A stretch of 59,525 nucleotides of DNA from Thermobifida fusca NBRC 14071 = JCM 3263 (GCF_001592045.1 NZ_BCWB01000016.1:1-59525), one strand, 5' to 3'; shown: positions 9,976 to 19,401, counted from the first letter of the stretch. A program made the numbers and translations. The notes: generated by a model not told the origin, from the sequence alone.

Positions 9976-10359
9976 CATGGTCGGGCTGTGCCCTGCCCGT
10001 GGCTGTGGTGCGGCCGGGCGGGGTGCGGCTGTCGGCGTGCCGCGGGGCGGCGGGGTGGTGCGGGTGTGTGTCGTCTGGTGTCGCACTCCCCCACCCGCTT
10101 CTGCAAGAGATTGCGTATTTTGCAGGATTTTCCGGCATGGAACGGCATGCTCTCCTGCCACTCCCCCACCAAAAAACACCCATAAAACCGACAATTAAGA
10201 CAAATTGCCTCCTTGTGATCGGAAGCTGATCCGCAAACAGAGGTTCACAAACCGCCCATCGGTTGTTATCTTCATCCCAGCCTGAAAGTTCTTGCAAAGA
10301 TTGCACAAATCGCAAGCGCTTTTTCAGGCGGGAACCCCCCTCACTTTTTTGGAGTACCG
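9976..10359 (+). promoter_or_regulatory. amyA upstream region with paired TTGCA-type operators
   Basis: No gene is seen in this 384-bp gap. Two related imperfect palindromes stand out: ctgcaa...ttgcag at 10101-10125 and cttgc...gcaag at 10291-10316. Both contain an internal gattgc, and the second lies about 45 bases before the amylase start. Streptomyces MalR operators use CTTGCAG repeats, so a LacI/MalR-type maltose regulator is a plausible binder. This is inference from motif similarity only. Confidence 0.4.
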
Positions 10360-12177
10360 ATGGGAGTGCGCAGATCCCTGGCCGCGCTGCTCGCGGCCCT
10401 GCTGGGTTGTGCCACGTCCCTGGTTGCGCTGACCGTCGCGGCTTCCCCCGCTCATGCCGCGCCGTCAGGCAACCGGGACGTCATCGTCCACCTGTTCCAA
10501 TGGCGGTGGAAGTCGATCGCCGACGAGTGCCGGACCACGCTCGGCCCCCACGGCTTCGGCGCAGTCCAGGTCTCCCCGCCGCAAGAGCACGTGGTCCTGC
10601 CCGCTGAGGACTACCCCTGGTGGCAGGACTACCAGCCGGTGTCCTACAAGCTCGACCAGACCCGCCGCGGCAGCCGGGCCGACTTCATCGACATGGTCAA
10701 CACCTGCCGGGAGGCGGGCGTCAAGATCTACGTCGACGCGGTCATCAACCACATGACCGGCACCGGGTCCGCGGGTGCCGGTCCGGGCAGCGCGGGCTCC
10801 AGCTACAGCAAGTACGACTACCCGGGCATCTACCAGAGCCAGGACTTCAACGACTGCCGCCGCGACATCACCAACTGGAACGACAAGTGGGAGGTGCAGC
10901 ACTGCGAGCTGGTCGGCCTCGCCGACTTGAAGACGTCCTCCCCCTACGTCCAGGACCGGATCGCGGCCTACCTCAACGAGCTGATCGACCTCGGCGTGGC
11001 CGGGTTCCGCATCGACGCCGCCAAGCACATCCCCGAGGGCGACCTGCAGGCGATCCTCTCCCGCCTGAAGAACGTCCACCCGGCGTGGGGCGGCGGCAAG
11101 CCGTACATCTTCCAGGAGGTGATCGCGGACAGCACGATCAGCACCGGCTCCTACACGCACCTGGGGTCGGTCACCGAGTTCCAGTACCACCGGGACATCA
11201 GCCACGCGTTCGCCAACGGGAACATCGCCCACTTGACCGGCTTGGGCAGCGGGCTGACCCCCAGCGACAAGGCCGTGGTGTTCGTGGTCAACCACGACAC
11301 GCAGCGCTACGAGCCGATCCTCACCCACACCGACGGGGCGCGCTACGACCTGGCGCAGAAGTTCATGCTGGCCCACCCGTACGGCACACCGAAGGTGATG
11401 TCCAGCTACACGTGGTCGGGTGACGACAAGGCGGGGCCGCCGATGCACTCCGACGGCACGACCCGGCCCACCGACTGCTCGGCGGACCGCTGGCTGTGCG
11501 AGCACCGCGCGGTGGCGGGCATGGTCGGCTTCCACAACGCGGTGGCCGGGCAGGGCATCGGGTCTGCGGTGACCGACGGCAACGGCCGCCTGGCGTTCGC
11601 CCGCGGCTCCGCCGGGTATGCCGCGTTCAACGCGACGAACACCGCGTGGACGCGCACGTTCACCACTTCCCTGCCGGACGGCGTCTACTGCGATGTGGCG
11701 AACGGCACTTTCGTCGACGGGGTGTGCGACGGCCCCAGCTACCAGGTGTCCGGCGGGAAGTTCACCGCTACGGTGCCTGCGAACGGCGCGGTGGCGCTGC
11801 ACGTGGAGGCGCCCGGCTCGTGCGGCCCGGACGGGTGCGGTACGCCGCCTGGTGGCGGGGACGACTGCACCACGGTCACGGCCCGGTTCCACGCGACCGT
11901 CACCACCTGGTACGGCCAGGAGGTCGCCGTGGTGGGGTCGATCCCCGAGCTGGGCTCCTGGCAGCCCGCCCAGGGGGTGCGGCTGCGCACGGACTCGGGC
12001 ACCTATCCCGTCTGGTCGGGCGCGGTGGACCTGCCCGCCGGGGTCGGTTTCGAGTACAAGTACGTGAAGCTCAACCCGGACGGCACCGTGGAGTGGGAGC
12101 AGGGCGGCAACCGCATCGCCACCGTGGATGACAGCGGGGGCGGCTGTTCCCAGAACTTCTACGACTCCTGGCGCTGA
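10360..12177 (+). CDS. amyA: Secreted alpha-amylase (GH13) with C-terminal CBM20
   Basis: Hydrolyses alpha-1,4 bonds of starch outside the cell. A signal peptide of about 33 residues ends in SPAHA, with APSGN as the probable mature start. The GH13 barrel follows, with nucleophile Asp219 in AGFRIDAAKH, acid/base Glu253 in IFQEVI and the third carboxylate Asp313 in VVNHDTQ; VDAVINHM is the first conserved region. After a short Gly/Pro/Cys linker, residues ~505-605 form a CBM20 starch-binding domain (ITELGSW-like IPELGSWQP, FEYKYVK). At 605 residues it resembles the T. fusca amylase as I remember it. The ATG follows a weak ggag ribosome site. Confidence 0.95.
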   Translation: MGVRRSLAALLAALLGCATSLVALTVAASPAHAAPSGNRDVIVHLFQWRWKSIADECRTTLGPHGFGAVQVSPPQEHVVLPAEDYPWWQDYQPVSYKLDQTRRGSRADFIDMVNTCREAGVKIYVDAVINHMTGTGSAGAGPGSAGSSYSKYDYPGIYQSQDFNDCRRDITNWNDKWEVQHCELVGLADLKTSSPYVQDRIAAYLNELIDLGVAGFRIDAAKHIPEGDLQAILSRLKNVHPAWGGGKPYIFQEVIADSTISTGSYTHLGSVTEFQYHRDISHAFANGNIAHLTGLGSGLTPSDKAVVFVVNHDTQRYEPILTHTDGARYDLAQKFMLAHPYGTPKVMSSYTWSGDDKAGPPMHSDGTTRPTDCSADRWLCEHRAVAGMVGFHNAVAGQGIGSAVTDGNGRLAFARGSAGYAAFNATNTAWTRTFTTSLPDGVYCDVANGTFVDGVCDGPSYQVSGGKFTATVPANGAVALHVEAPGSCGPDGCGTPPGGGDDCTTVTARFHATVTTWYGQEVAVVGSIPELGSWQPAQGVRLRTDSGTYPVWSGAVDLPAGVGFEYKYVKLNPDGTVEWEQGGNRIATVDDSGGGCSQNFYDSWR

Positions 12178-12185
12178 CCCTGAGG

Positions 12186-12225
12186 CCGCTACCTCCCCGT
12201 TCCTCCCCCGCCGGGGAGGTAGCGG
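12186..12225 (+). terminator. amyA terminator, perfect 13-bp stem
   Basis: Perfect arms 12186-12198 and 12213-12225 with a 14-nt loop start 9 bases after the amylase stop and are followed by cagttt. Confidence 0.8.
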
Positions 12226-12236
12226 CAGTTTGCGAG

Positions 12237-12281
12237 GCGCCGGCGGGTGTTCTCTTCCCCCGTGATCCCACCCGCCGGCGC
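12237..12281. repeat. Second hairpin, 12-bp perfect arms
   Basis: The inverted repeat gcgccggcgggt / acccgccggcgc has a 21-nt loop and lies directly after the amyA terminator. It may be a reinforcing terminator. Confidence 0.5.
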
Positions 12282-12292
12282 GCTTCCAGGGC

Positions 12293-12323
12293 GACACCGC
12301 CCCTCCCCTCCCGGGGCGGTGTC
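12293..12323 (+). terminator. Third tandem hairpin with T-tail
   Basis: Perfect 11-bp arms gacaccgcccc / ggggcggtgtc with a 9-nt loop are followed by ttt. This is the last of three consecutive hairpins after amyA. Confidence 0.6.
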
Positions 12324-12381
12324 TTTCGCAGGGCTTGCACACATAACGTTAGCGACTACCCGGGGTAGTAGTGTGCGAGTT

Positions 12382-12717
12382 ATGGAAATCTTGTACTCCT
12401 TCCTTGTTTTTCTTCACTTCGTGACCCTGGCGGGGATCATCTCCGGATGGCTGATGCAGCAGCTCGGCGCTTACGCCAAGGCCCCCAAGGTGCTGCTGCA
12501 CAGCGCGCTCACCCAACTGGTGCTCGGCCTGCTCTTGGTGGGATTCCTCGAGATGAACGGGGGTTCCGTTAATCACGCCAAGATCGGCGTCAAGCTTGCG
12601 GTGAACCTGATCGTGATCGTGCTGGCGATTCTCAACGTCCGGAAGCCCGCGCCGAAGCTCGCGTTGGCCGCTGGCCTGCTCGCTCTGCTCAACATCGCAG
12701 TCGCGGTGTTCTGGTAA
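12382..12717 (+). CDS. Small integral membrane protein, unknown function
   Basis: A 111-residue protein of four predicted membrane helices: residues ~3-25, ~40-58, ~68-85 and ~92-110. No recognised motif; a short basic loop (AYAKAPK) follows helix 1 and another (NVRKPAPK) follows helix 3. The ATG at 12382 has no clear ribosome site; a GTG at 12373 is an alternative. It is convergent with nadE. Confidence 0.7.
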   Translation: MEILYSFLVFLHFVTLAGIISGWLMQQLGAYAKAPKVLLHSALTQLVLGLLLVGFLEMNGGSVNHAKIGVKLAVNLIVIVLAILNVRKPAPKLALAAGLLALLNIAVAVFW

Positions 12718-12731
12718 GCCCGAAAACCGAA

Positions 12732-12762
12732 GAGGCGGTGGACCGTTTTTCGCCACCGCCTC
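12732..12762. terminator. Bidirectional terminator
   Basis: A perfect 10-bp stem gaggcggtgg / ccaccgcctc with the loop accgtttttcg lies between the convergent membrane-protein and nadE genes. Confidence 0.75.
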
Positions 12763-12771
12763 GTGTGCTGT

Positions 12772-14526
12772 CTAGACCGTCCACCGGCTGGTGATGGGCA
12801 CTCGCCGGTCCCGCCCGAAGTTGCGGGTGCTGATCTTGGGTCCGGGCGGGTATTGGCGGCGCTTGTATTCGGCCCGGTCCACCATGCGGATGACCCGGTC
12901 GACGAGCTCGGGGTCGTGGCCCGCGGCGACGAGCTCGTCCCGGCCCAGGTCGGTGCCCACGTAGTCGTCGAGCAGCGCGTCGAGGACGTCGTATTCGGGC
13001 AGGCTGTCGGTGTCCAACTGTCCGGGCCGCAGTTCAGCGCTGGGCGGTTTGGTGATGGAGTGCTCGGGGATGGGCGGCACTTGGCCGTTCCGTTCCGCTT
13101 CGGCGTTGCGCCACCGCGCCAGTTCCCACACGAGGGTCTTCCACACGTCCCGGATGGGGGCGAATCCGCCCGCGGAGTCGCCGTAGAGGGTGGAGTAGCC
13201 GACGGCGAGCTCGCTCTTGTTGCCCGTGGTGAGCACCAGGTGGCCTTCCTGGTTGGACAGGGTCATGAGGAGCTGGCCGCGGACCCGGGCTTGCAGGTTC
13301 TCTTCGGCGAGGCCGTCGACTTTCACCGCGTTCTCGAACGCTTCCACGAGCGGCGCGACAGGGATGATGCGCGCGTTGATGCCTTGGCGGCGGGCGAGTT
13401 CTTCCGCGTCGGTGACAGAGTGGTCGGTGGAGTAGCGGCTGGGCATGAGCACGCCGTGGACCCGGTCGGCGCCGAGCGCGTCCACGGCGATGGTGGCGAC
13501 GAGTGCGGAGTCGATGCCGCCGGACAGGCCGAGGAGCACCGACGGGAACCGGTTCTTGTGCACGTAGTCGCGGGTGGCGAGCACGAGGGCGGCGTAGACT
13601 TCGCCGATCTCGTCTCTGCGCGGGGCGAGCGGGGCGGGCTGCGGCTCGTAGGCGGGCACGGGGTCGGCGGAGACGAGGTGCCGCTGGATGGTGATGCCCG
13701 GGGCGTCCGCGGAGGCTCCCCACATGCCGGCGCCGACCGCGTCCGGGAGTTCCAGGTCGGCGACGAGCAGGTGTTCTTCGAACTGGGGGGCGCGGGCGAG
13801 CAGGCGCCCGTCGGGGTGGACGATGAGGGAGTCGCCGTCGAAGACGAGTTCGTCTTGGCCGCCGACGAGGTTGACGTAGGCGACGGTGGCCTGGGTTTCG
13901 CGGGCCCGCCGGGTGCACAGCCCGAGGCGCGTGTCGCGTTTGCCGCGCTCGTATGGGGAGCCGTTGATGACGACGAGCAGCCCGGCTTCGGCTTCGCGGA
14001 CCGCGGCGACGGGTCCGCCGTCCTGCCACAGGTCTTCGCAGATGACGAAGGCGACGTCGATGCTGTGGAGGCGGACGACGGGCAGCGTGGTGCCGGGCAC
14101 GAAGTTGCGGGCTTCGTCGAACACCCCGTAGTTGGGCAGGTGGTGTTTGGCGGAGGTGAAGACCGGCTGCCCTTGGTAGAGGAGCGCGACCGCGTTGTGC
14201 GGGGCTCCGGCGGGCTGTCCCCGGGTGGGGGCCACGGTGTTGCGGTGCCGGTCCAGGTAGCCGACGGCGACGGGGAGGTCGCCGAGCCCGGTGTCGGCGA
14301 GCCGCCGGGCTAGGGCGTGCAGGGCGGTGATGGACGCGTCGACGAAGGCGCCGCGGAGGGCGAGGTCTTCCACTGGGTAGCCGGTGAGCACCATTTCCGG
14401 GAAGACGACGAGGTGCGCTCCGGCGTCGGCGGCGCGACGGGTGTAGTCGACGATGAGGTCGCTGTTGCCTTCGAGGTCCCCCACCGTGGGATTGACCTGG
14501 GCCATAGCCAATCGCAGTTGTGCCAC
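12772..14526 (-). CDS. nadE: Glutamine-dependent NAD+ synthetase
   Basis: Converts deamido-NAD+ to NAD+ with ammonia from glutamine. The N-terminal nitrilase-type glutaminase domain shows Glu in VVFPEMVLTGYP, Lys in SAKHHLPNYGVFDEAR and Cys in VAFVICEDLWQDGG. The C-terminal ATP-pyrophosphatase domain has the P-loop LGLSGGIDSALVATI. From the GTG at 14526 (MAQLRLAMAQVNPTVGD) it has 584 residues, the usual size. The frame continues upstream without homology. Neighbour glnA2 is divergent (193 bp). Confidence 0.95.
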   Translation of the reverse strand: MAQLRLAMAQVNPTVGDLEGNSDLIVDYTRRAADAGAHLVVFPEMVLTGYPVEDLALRGAFVDASITALHALARRLADTGLGDLPVAVGYLDRHRNTVAPTRGQPAGAPHNAVALLYQGQPVFTSAKHHLPNYGVFDEARNFVPGTTLPVVRLHSIDVAFVICEDLWQDGGPVAAVREAEAGLLVVINGSPYERGKRDTRLGLCTRRARETQATVAYVNLVGGQDELVFDGDSLIVHPDGRLLARAPQFEEHLLVADLELPDAVGAGMWGASADAPGITIQRHLVSADPVPAYEPQPAPLAPRRDEIGEVYAALVLATRDYVHKNRFPSVLLGLSGGIDSALVATIAVDALGADRVHGVLMPSRYSTDHSVTDAEELARRQGINARIIPVAPLVEAFENAVKVDGLAEENLQARVRGQLLMTLSNQEGHLVLTTGNKSELAVGYSTLYGDSAGGFAPIRDVWKTLVWELARWRNAEAERNGQVPPIPEHSITKPPSAELRPGQLDTDSLPEYDVLDALLDDYVGTDLGRDELVAAGHDPELVDRVIRMVDRAEYKRRQYPPGPKISTRNFGRDRRVPITSRWTV

Positions 14527-14719
14527 GGAAGTGAGCCTAACGTCTCGTGGTGTTTTATCGCCGCATGTCCCCCGGCTTCGGTGTTCCGCCCGGCACACCG
14601 GGTAAGGGACGAACAGAATCCGCTTAACGTGCTGGTAACTCGGGCAGGGCACACTGGCAGTGGGAGTCTGGTAAGAACGCCTCAGATGTCCCGCGAGTTC
14701 GAAACGAGGAAGGTGGACC

Positions 14720-16081
14720 GTGAACCGACAGCAGGAATTCGTGCTCCGGACTCTTGAGGAGCGCGATATCCGCTTCGTGCGACTGTGGTTCACCGACGTG
14801 CTCGGTTACCTCAAGTCGGTTGCGGTGGCTCCCGCCGAACTGGAGGCCGCTTTTACGGAAGGGATCGGGTTCGACGGTTCCGCTATAGAAGGGTTTGCGC
14901 GGGTCTATGAGTCGGACATGCTGGCCCAGCCGGACCCGACGACGTTCCAGGTGCTGCCGTGGCGCAACGAGCCGCACGGTGCGGCGCGCATGTTCTGCAA
15001 TATCCTGCTGCCGGACGGCTCGCCCAGCTACGCCGACCCCCGCAACGTGCTGAAACGGCAGTTGAGCCGGGCTTCTGATCTGGGGTTCACGTTCTACACG
15101 CACCCGGAGATCGAGTTCTACCTGCTGAAGAAGAAGCCGGAGCGCGGGGAGCTGCCGGAGCCGAGCGACGAGGGCGGCTATTTCGACCACACGCCGCATA
15201 GTCTGGCGCGGGATTTCCGCCGCAACGCGATCATGATGCTGGAAGAGATGGGCATTTCGGTGGAGTTCAGCCACCACGAGGGCGGGCCCGGCCAGCAGGA
15301 GATCGACCTGCGGTATGCGGATGCGTTGACCACCGCCGACAACATCATGACGTTCCGCATGGTGATGAAGGAGGTGGCTATCGAGCAGGGCGTGTATGCC
15401 ACGTTCATGCCGAAGCCGTTCACCGAGCATCCCGGGTCCGGCATGCACACCCACATGTCTCTGTTCGAGGGGGACCGCAACGCCTTCTACGAGGCGGGCG
15501 CGGAGTACCAGTTGTCGAAGATCGGCCGCGGGTTCATTGCCGGGCTGCTGCGGCATGCCGCGGAGATCACGGCGGTGTGCAACCAGTTCGTGAACTCGTA
15601 TAAGCGGCTGTGGGGCAATGCCGCGGCGTCCGCGGGGGCGGGCGGTGAGGCGCCCGCGTACATCTGCTGGGGGCACAACAACCGGTCGGCGCTGGTGCGG
15701 GTGCCGATGTACAAGCCGCGCAAGAGCAATTCGGCGCGGATCGAGTTCCGGGCGCTGGATTCGGCGTGCAACCCTTATCTCGCGTTCACGGTGATTCTGG
15801 CCGCGGGGTTGAAGGGGATCGAGGAGGGCTACGAGCTTCCTCCGGGCGCGTCGGACGACGTGTGGGCGCTCACGGATGCGGAGCGCCGGGCGCTGGGGAT
15901 CATGCCGCTGCCGCAGAGCCTGGATGAGGCGCTGCGGGTGATGGAGCGCAGCGAGCTGGTCGCAGAGGCGCTGGGCGAGCACGTGTTCGATTTCTTCTTG
16001 CGCAACAAGAAGGCGGAGTGGGAGGACTACCGCCGCCAGGTGACCCCGTACGAGCTCGAACGCTATCTGCCGACTTTGTAA
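14720..16081 (+). CDS. glnA2: Glutamine synthetase family protein GlnA2
   Basis: A 453-residue type I GS-like enzyme with the metal/glutamate motifs GFDGSAIEGF, YTHPEIEFYLL, FSHHEGGPGQQEID and FRALDSACNPYLAF. The LYELPPEEA adenylylation segment found in glnA is replaced by GYELPPGASDDVW without the target context, so GlnE control is unlikely. Its position between nadE and panB matches Streptomyces GlnA2, for which gamma-glutamylpolyamine synthetase activity has been reported. Polyamine rather than ammonia as substrate is therefore possible but inferred. The GTG start follows GAGGAAGG. Confidence 0.9.
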   Translation: MNRQQEFVLRTLEERDIRFVRLWFTDVLGYLKSVAVAPAELEAAFTEGIGFDGSAIEGFARVYESDMLAQPDPTTFQVLPWRNEPHGAARMFCNILLPDGSPSYADPRNVLKRQLSRASDLGFTFYTHPEIEFYLLKKKPERGELPEPSDEGGYFDHTPHSLARDFRRNAIMMLEEMGISVEFSHHEGGPGQQEIDLRYADALTTADNIMTFRMVMKEVAIEQGVYATFMPKPFTEHPGSGMHTHMSLFEGDRNAFYEAGAEYQLSKIGRGFIAGLLRHAAEITAVCNQFVNSYKRLWGNAAASAGAGGEAPAYICWGHNNRSALVRVPMYKPRKSNSARIEFRALDSACNPYLAFTVILAAGLKGIEEGYELPPGASDDVWALTDAERRALGIMPLPQSLDEALRVMERSELVAEALGEHVFDFFLRNKKAEWEDYRRQVTPYELERYLPTL

Positions 16082-16097
16082 CGTTCCGGTTTCCGAT

Positions 16098-16123
16098 GCG
16101 GGTGGCCGCGCCAGGCCACCCGC
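16098..16123 (+). terminator. glnA2 terminator
   Basis: Perfect 10-bp arms gcgggtggcc / ggccacccgc with a 6-nt loop are followed by ttt, 17 bases after the stop. Confidence 0.8.
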
Positions 16124-16342
16124 TTTGCTGTGCGTTCGGTTTCTGTGCGGCCACGGAGCGTGCCTTGCGGCGCTTGGTGCTGCCCACCGGGAGGAAATAG
16201 GGTGACAAATCGGTTCTCTTCGGTAGAGACGCGCAATTCATGCGTGACATGATGAGATCGTCCGGCGTGTCCGCGCCGGCCGCGACCGACAACGTCCGGG
16301 GACGCCGTAACGGCGCTTCGAGACAACGGAGGAAACGCACCC

Positions 16343-17185
16343 ATGAGTTCTCACACCCCCGCTCCTGCTTTGTATGGCGGCTCCGCAAACCGCCGGGTCA
16401 CGGTTCAGGACTTGGCCGCAGCGAAAGAGCGCGGCGAACGCTGGCCGATGCTCACCGCCTATGACGCGCTGACTGCCCGGATTTTCGACGAGGCGGGCAT
16501 TCCGGTGCTGCTGGTGGGTGACTCTGCTGCGATGGTGGTGTTCGGCTACGACTCCACGATCCCGGTCACCCTTGACGACATGATCCCGTTGACGGCCGCG
16601 GTGTCGCGGGCGACGAAGCGGGCGCTGGTGGTGGCTGACCTCCCGTTCGGCTCCTACCAGGCCGGTCCGGAGCAGGCTTTGGAGTCGGCGGCGCGGCTGA
16701 TGAAGGAGGGCGGCGCCCAGGCGGTCAAGCTGGAGGGCGGCCACCGGGTCATCGCCCAGGTGGAGGCTTTGGTGTCGGCGGGTATCCCGGTGATGGGCCA
16801 CATCGGGTTGACGCCGCAGTCGGTGAATGTGCTGGGCGGCTACCGCGTGCAGGGCCGCAGCGAGGAGGCGGCCGAGGCGCTGCTGTCTGATGCGAAGGAG
16901 CTTGAGCGGGCGGGCGTGTTCTCGGTGGTGCTGGAGTGCGTGCCTGCGCGGGTGGGCGCGGAGATCACCCGGCAGTTGACGGTGCCGACGATCGGGATCG
17001 GCGCGGGTCCGGACACGGACGCCCAGGTGCTGGTGTGGCAGGACATGGCCGGGTTGTCGCCGCGGGTCGCCAAGTTCGTCAAGTCGTACGCGAATCTGGC
17101 GGAGCAGTTGCGGGACGCTGCCACGAGTTTCGCGGAGGAAGTGGTGGCGGGCACGTTCCCGGACGAGCAGCACTCCTACGCCTAG
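16343..17185 (+). CDS. panB: 3-methyl-2-oxobutanoate hydroxymethyltransferase
   Basis: First step of pantothenate (CoA) synthesis: adds a hydroxymethyl group from methylene-THF to 2-oxoisovalerate. 280 residues with the family motifs [31 protein letters not shown] (Mg-binding Asp), VKLEGG, and the catalytic Glu in VLECVPA. The ATG is preceded by ACGGAGG. Single gene between two hairpin terminators. Confidence 0.96.
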   Translation: MSSHTPAPALYGGSANRRVTVQDLAAAKERGERWPMLTAYDALTARIFDEAGIPVLLVGDSAAMVVFGYDSTIPVTLDDMIPLTAAVSRATKRALVVADLPFGSYQAGPEQALESAARLMKEGGAQAVKLEGGHRVIAQVEALVSAGIPVMGHIGLTPQSVNVLGGYRVQGRSEEAAEALLSDAKELERAGVFSVVLECVPARVGAEITRQLTVPTIGIGAGPDTDAQVLVWQDMAGLSPRVAKFVKSYANLAEQLRDAATSFAEEVVAGTFPDEQHSYA

Positions 17186-17210
17186 GTCGGCGTGCTCCGC
17201 ATAGTGTGGG

Positions 17211-17239
17211 CCCCGCGGCGCGTGCCGCGGGGTTTCTTT
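17211..17239 (+). terminator. panB terminator
   Basis: Perfect 9-bp stem ccccgcggc / gccgcgggg with a tetraloop gcgt is followed by tttcttt, a textbook intrinsic terminator. Confidence 0.88.
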
Positions 17240-17313
17240 CTCCCCCGAGACTAGAACGGTACTCGGTAGTAGCATGGTCGGGACTGTGGCGCACCGGACA
17301 GCGGAGGCTTTCC

Positions 17314-18351
17314 ATGCAGATCTCCATGCCGTTGACCTATTCGGGGGATATCAAGCAGGCCGTCGACCAGGTGGTGGAGCTGGAAAAGGTCGGCTTGGAC
17401 ACCGTGTGGGTGGCGGAGCTCTACGGTTTCGACTCGGTTTCGCTGATGGGCTATATCGCGGCCCGCACGGAGCGAGTGCAGATCGGTTCGGCGATTCTGC
17501 CGCTGTATTCCCGGACTCCCACGCTGATTGCGCAGACCGCCGCCGGGTTGGACTATTTGTCGAACGGCCGCGCCATTCTCGGTTTGGGTGCGAGCGGCCC
17601 GCAGGTGATCGAGGGCTGGCACGGCGTCCCCTACACTAAGCCGCTCGCGCGGACGCGCGAGGTGATCGAGATCTGCCGCAAGGTGTGGGCGCGGCAGGGC
17701 CCGCTCACCCACGAAGGCTCCGTGTTCCAGCTGCCGCTGCCGCCGGACCAGGGCACGGGCCTGGGCAAGCCGTTGAAGATCATCAACCACCCGGTGCGGG
17801 ACCGCATCCCGATCTTCGTGGCTTCGCTGGGCGTGAAGAACGTGGAGATGACCGCGGAGATCGCCGACGGCTGGCTGCCCCACTTGTTCATCCCCGAGAA
17901 GGCGCCGCAGGTGTGGGGTGAGGCGCTGGCCGCAGGCAAGGCGAAGCGGTCCCCGGAGCTCGGGGAGCTGCAGATCGCCGCGGGCGGCCTGCTCGCGATC
18001 GGCGAGGGCGAGGAGACGAAGAAGCTGCTGGACTTGGCCCGTCCGATGATCGCGCTGTACGTGGGCGGCATGGGCGCGAAGGGCAAGAACTTCTACAACT
18101 CGGTGGCCCGCCGCTACGGCTACGAGGAGGCCGCGGAGCGGATCCAGGACCTCTACCTGGCAGGCAAGAAGGAGGAGGCTGCCGCGGCGGTGCCCGACGA
18201 GATGGTCGAGTTGACGAACCTGGTGGGCCCCGAATCGTATGTGCGCGAACGGATTGAAGCGTTCCGGGAGGCCGGGGTGACCCACCTGAACCTGATCCCG
18301 GTGGGCGGCGACCCGGTCGCACTGCTCGAAAAGGTCAAAAACTGGCTTTAA
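17314..18351 (+). CDS. LLM-class F420-dependent oxidoreductase (Rv3520c-like)
   Basis: A 345-residue luciferase-like barrel protein that probably uses coenzyme F420. Recognisable parts are the N-terminal strand MQISMPLTYSG, GLDTVWVAELYGFDS, RVQIGSAILPLYSRTPTLIAQTA, and GRAILGLGASGPQVIEGWHG. Length and sequence fit the Rv3520c family; substrate unknown. The ATG at 17314 has a GCGGAGG site; the open frame further upstream lies over the panB end and is not coding. An F420:NADP oxidoreductase gene lies elsewhere in the window (29638-30336). Confidence 0.88.
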   Translation: MQISMPLTYSGDIKQAVDQVVELEKVGLDTVWVAELYGFDSVSLMGYIAARTERVQIGSAILPLYSRTPTLIAQTAAGLDYLSNGRAILGLGASGPQVIEGWHGVPYTKPLARTREVIEICRKVWARQGPLTHEGSVFQLPLPPDQGTGLGKPLKIINHPVRDRIPIFVASLGVKNVEMTAEIADGWLPHLFIPEKAPQVWGEALAAGKAKRSPELGELQIAAGGLLAIGEGEETKKLLDLARPMIALYVGGMGAKGKNFYNSVARRYGYEEAAERIQDLYLAGKKEEAAAAVPDEMVELTNLVGPESYVRERIEAFREAGVTHLNLIPVGGDPVALLEKVKNWL

Positions 18352-18795
18352 TTCTCCTTTTTCTGGGCGGGCTGGGACCGGCAGCACCGTTGAACGGTCT
18401 TCCCCGTACCGGTCCCGGCCCCTGGGGTGCCGCGGGTCGGGCCCGTGCCGCGGGCTGGTGATCGGCACGGACCCGACCCGGGCTGTACTGGTTCCGGCGC
18501 GGGCGGGTCGACGCCCGTGCCGGGTCCAGTACCGCAGCGACCACAAGGTCAGCGGCACTATCACCGGGTGTGCCCGGGGGTATGCCCGGGTGTGCTTCGG
18601 CCGGGTGCCCGGCCGAGTCCACGGCACTGCTCCCCCGCCACGCGGGGGTTTGGGGGCATGCTGCAGCAATACCGGGGCAGCTCGTCCGCACGGATTGTGG
18701 GAGCGTCACAGGGAGGAGATGCGCGCCCGGGCGGCGCGAAGGTCGGGGGTGGCGTTCCGCTCGTCCTTGGGGGAGTCGACTGCCGGGACGGGCGA
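18352..18795. other. Non-coding GC-rich gap with several inverted repeats
   Basis: No convincing gene in 444 bp between convergent transcription units. Imperfect hairpins are visible near 18365-18420 (gggaccgg / ccggtccc, a likely terminator of the LLM gene) and near 18480-18530 (actgg..ccggc / gccgg..ccagt). It marks the left edge of the accessory island. Confidence 0.5.
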
Positions 18796-19401
18796 TTAGT
18801 AGTAGTGGTTGAAGATAGGGTCTGACGGATCGTCGGGGATGAAGTCGGACAGCATCCCGGGGCGGATCGGAAGTTCTTTCAGGTTCGGAAGGCGTTCCGG
18901 GTGCTCCCAGCCGATTCTGAACCAGGCGAAGACCCGGTGGGTTCCGTCGTGGTAGTGCTGGCCCCACCCGTCGGTCAGCATGTGCACGAGGAGCAGTCCG
19001 CGCCCGTCGGGTGCGAGGGGATCGATCACCTCCGGCTCCCAGAGCACGCGCGCACCGCCTTTCGGGCCTTGGTCGTCGACCGCGAGGTACACCCACTCGG
19101 ACCAGCCGCGGAGGATGATGCCGACTTTGCCGCCGTCTCCGCTGAGGCTGTGCCGGCAGGAGTTGGCGAACAGTTCTGAGGCGATGAGTTCGATGTCGTC
19201 CACGGTAGTCGCCGAATAGTGGACGTCCAGGATGTCGCGGACCCGGTGGCGTAGTTCCGAGCAGAGCGCGGATTCCGCGGGCATCTCCCACTCGTCGGAG
19301 ACGAGCGGTTTTTCGTCTTCCTCCCGCTGGGAGGCTGATGTGGCGGGGGACAGCACGTCGTCCGGGTGTTCGTCGTAGCTGTGGTCGAGGTGTTCCATCA
19401 T
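18796..19401 (-). CDS. HATPase-fold (RsbW/SpoIIAB-like) ATP-binding protein
   Basis: A 201-residue protein with a GHKL-type ATPase fold similar to anti-sigma kinases. The N-box region is IELIASELFANSCRHS (Glu and Asn as expected), and the G-box region is DGRGLLLVHMLTDGWG. An acidic N-terminus precedes the domain, and the C-terminal tail after WFRIGW is long and proline-rich. Many actinobacteria carry such proteins beside XRE regulators and DUF397 proteins (abaA/whiJ-type loci). The start (ATG 19401) overlaps the upstream stop as TAATG, so it is translationally coupled to the small protein gene. Target unknown. Confidence 0.82.
   Translation of the reverse strand: MMEHLDHSYDEHPDDVLSPATSASQREEDEKPLVSDEWEMPAESALCSELRHRVRDILDVHYSATTVDDIELIASELFANSCRHSLSGDGGKVGIILRGWSEWVYLAVDDQGPKGGARVLWEPEVIDPLAPDGRGLLLVHMLTDGWGQHYHDGTHRVFAWFRIGWEHPERLPNLKELPIRPGMLSDFIPDDPSDPIFNHYY

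Noticed and set aside
10465-12342. A 625-residue open frame antisense to the amylase
   Set aside because: Low-complexity Val/Gly/Arg composition, no motifs, and complete overlap with a clear alpha-amylase.
12763-14313. Long plus-strand frame over nadE
   Set aside because: Mirror frame of nadE with no family features.
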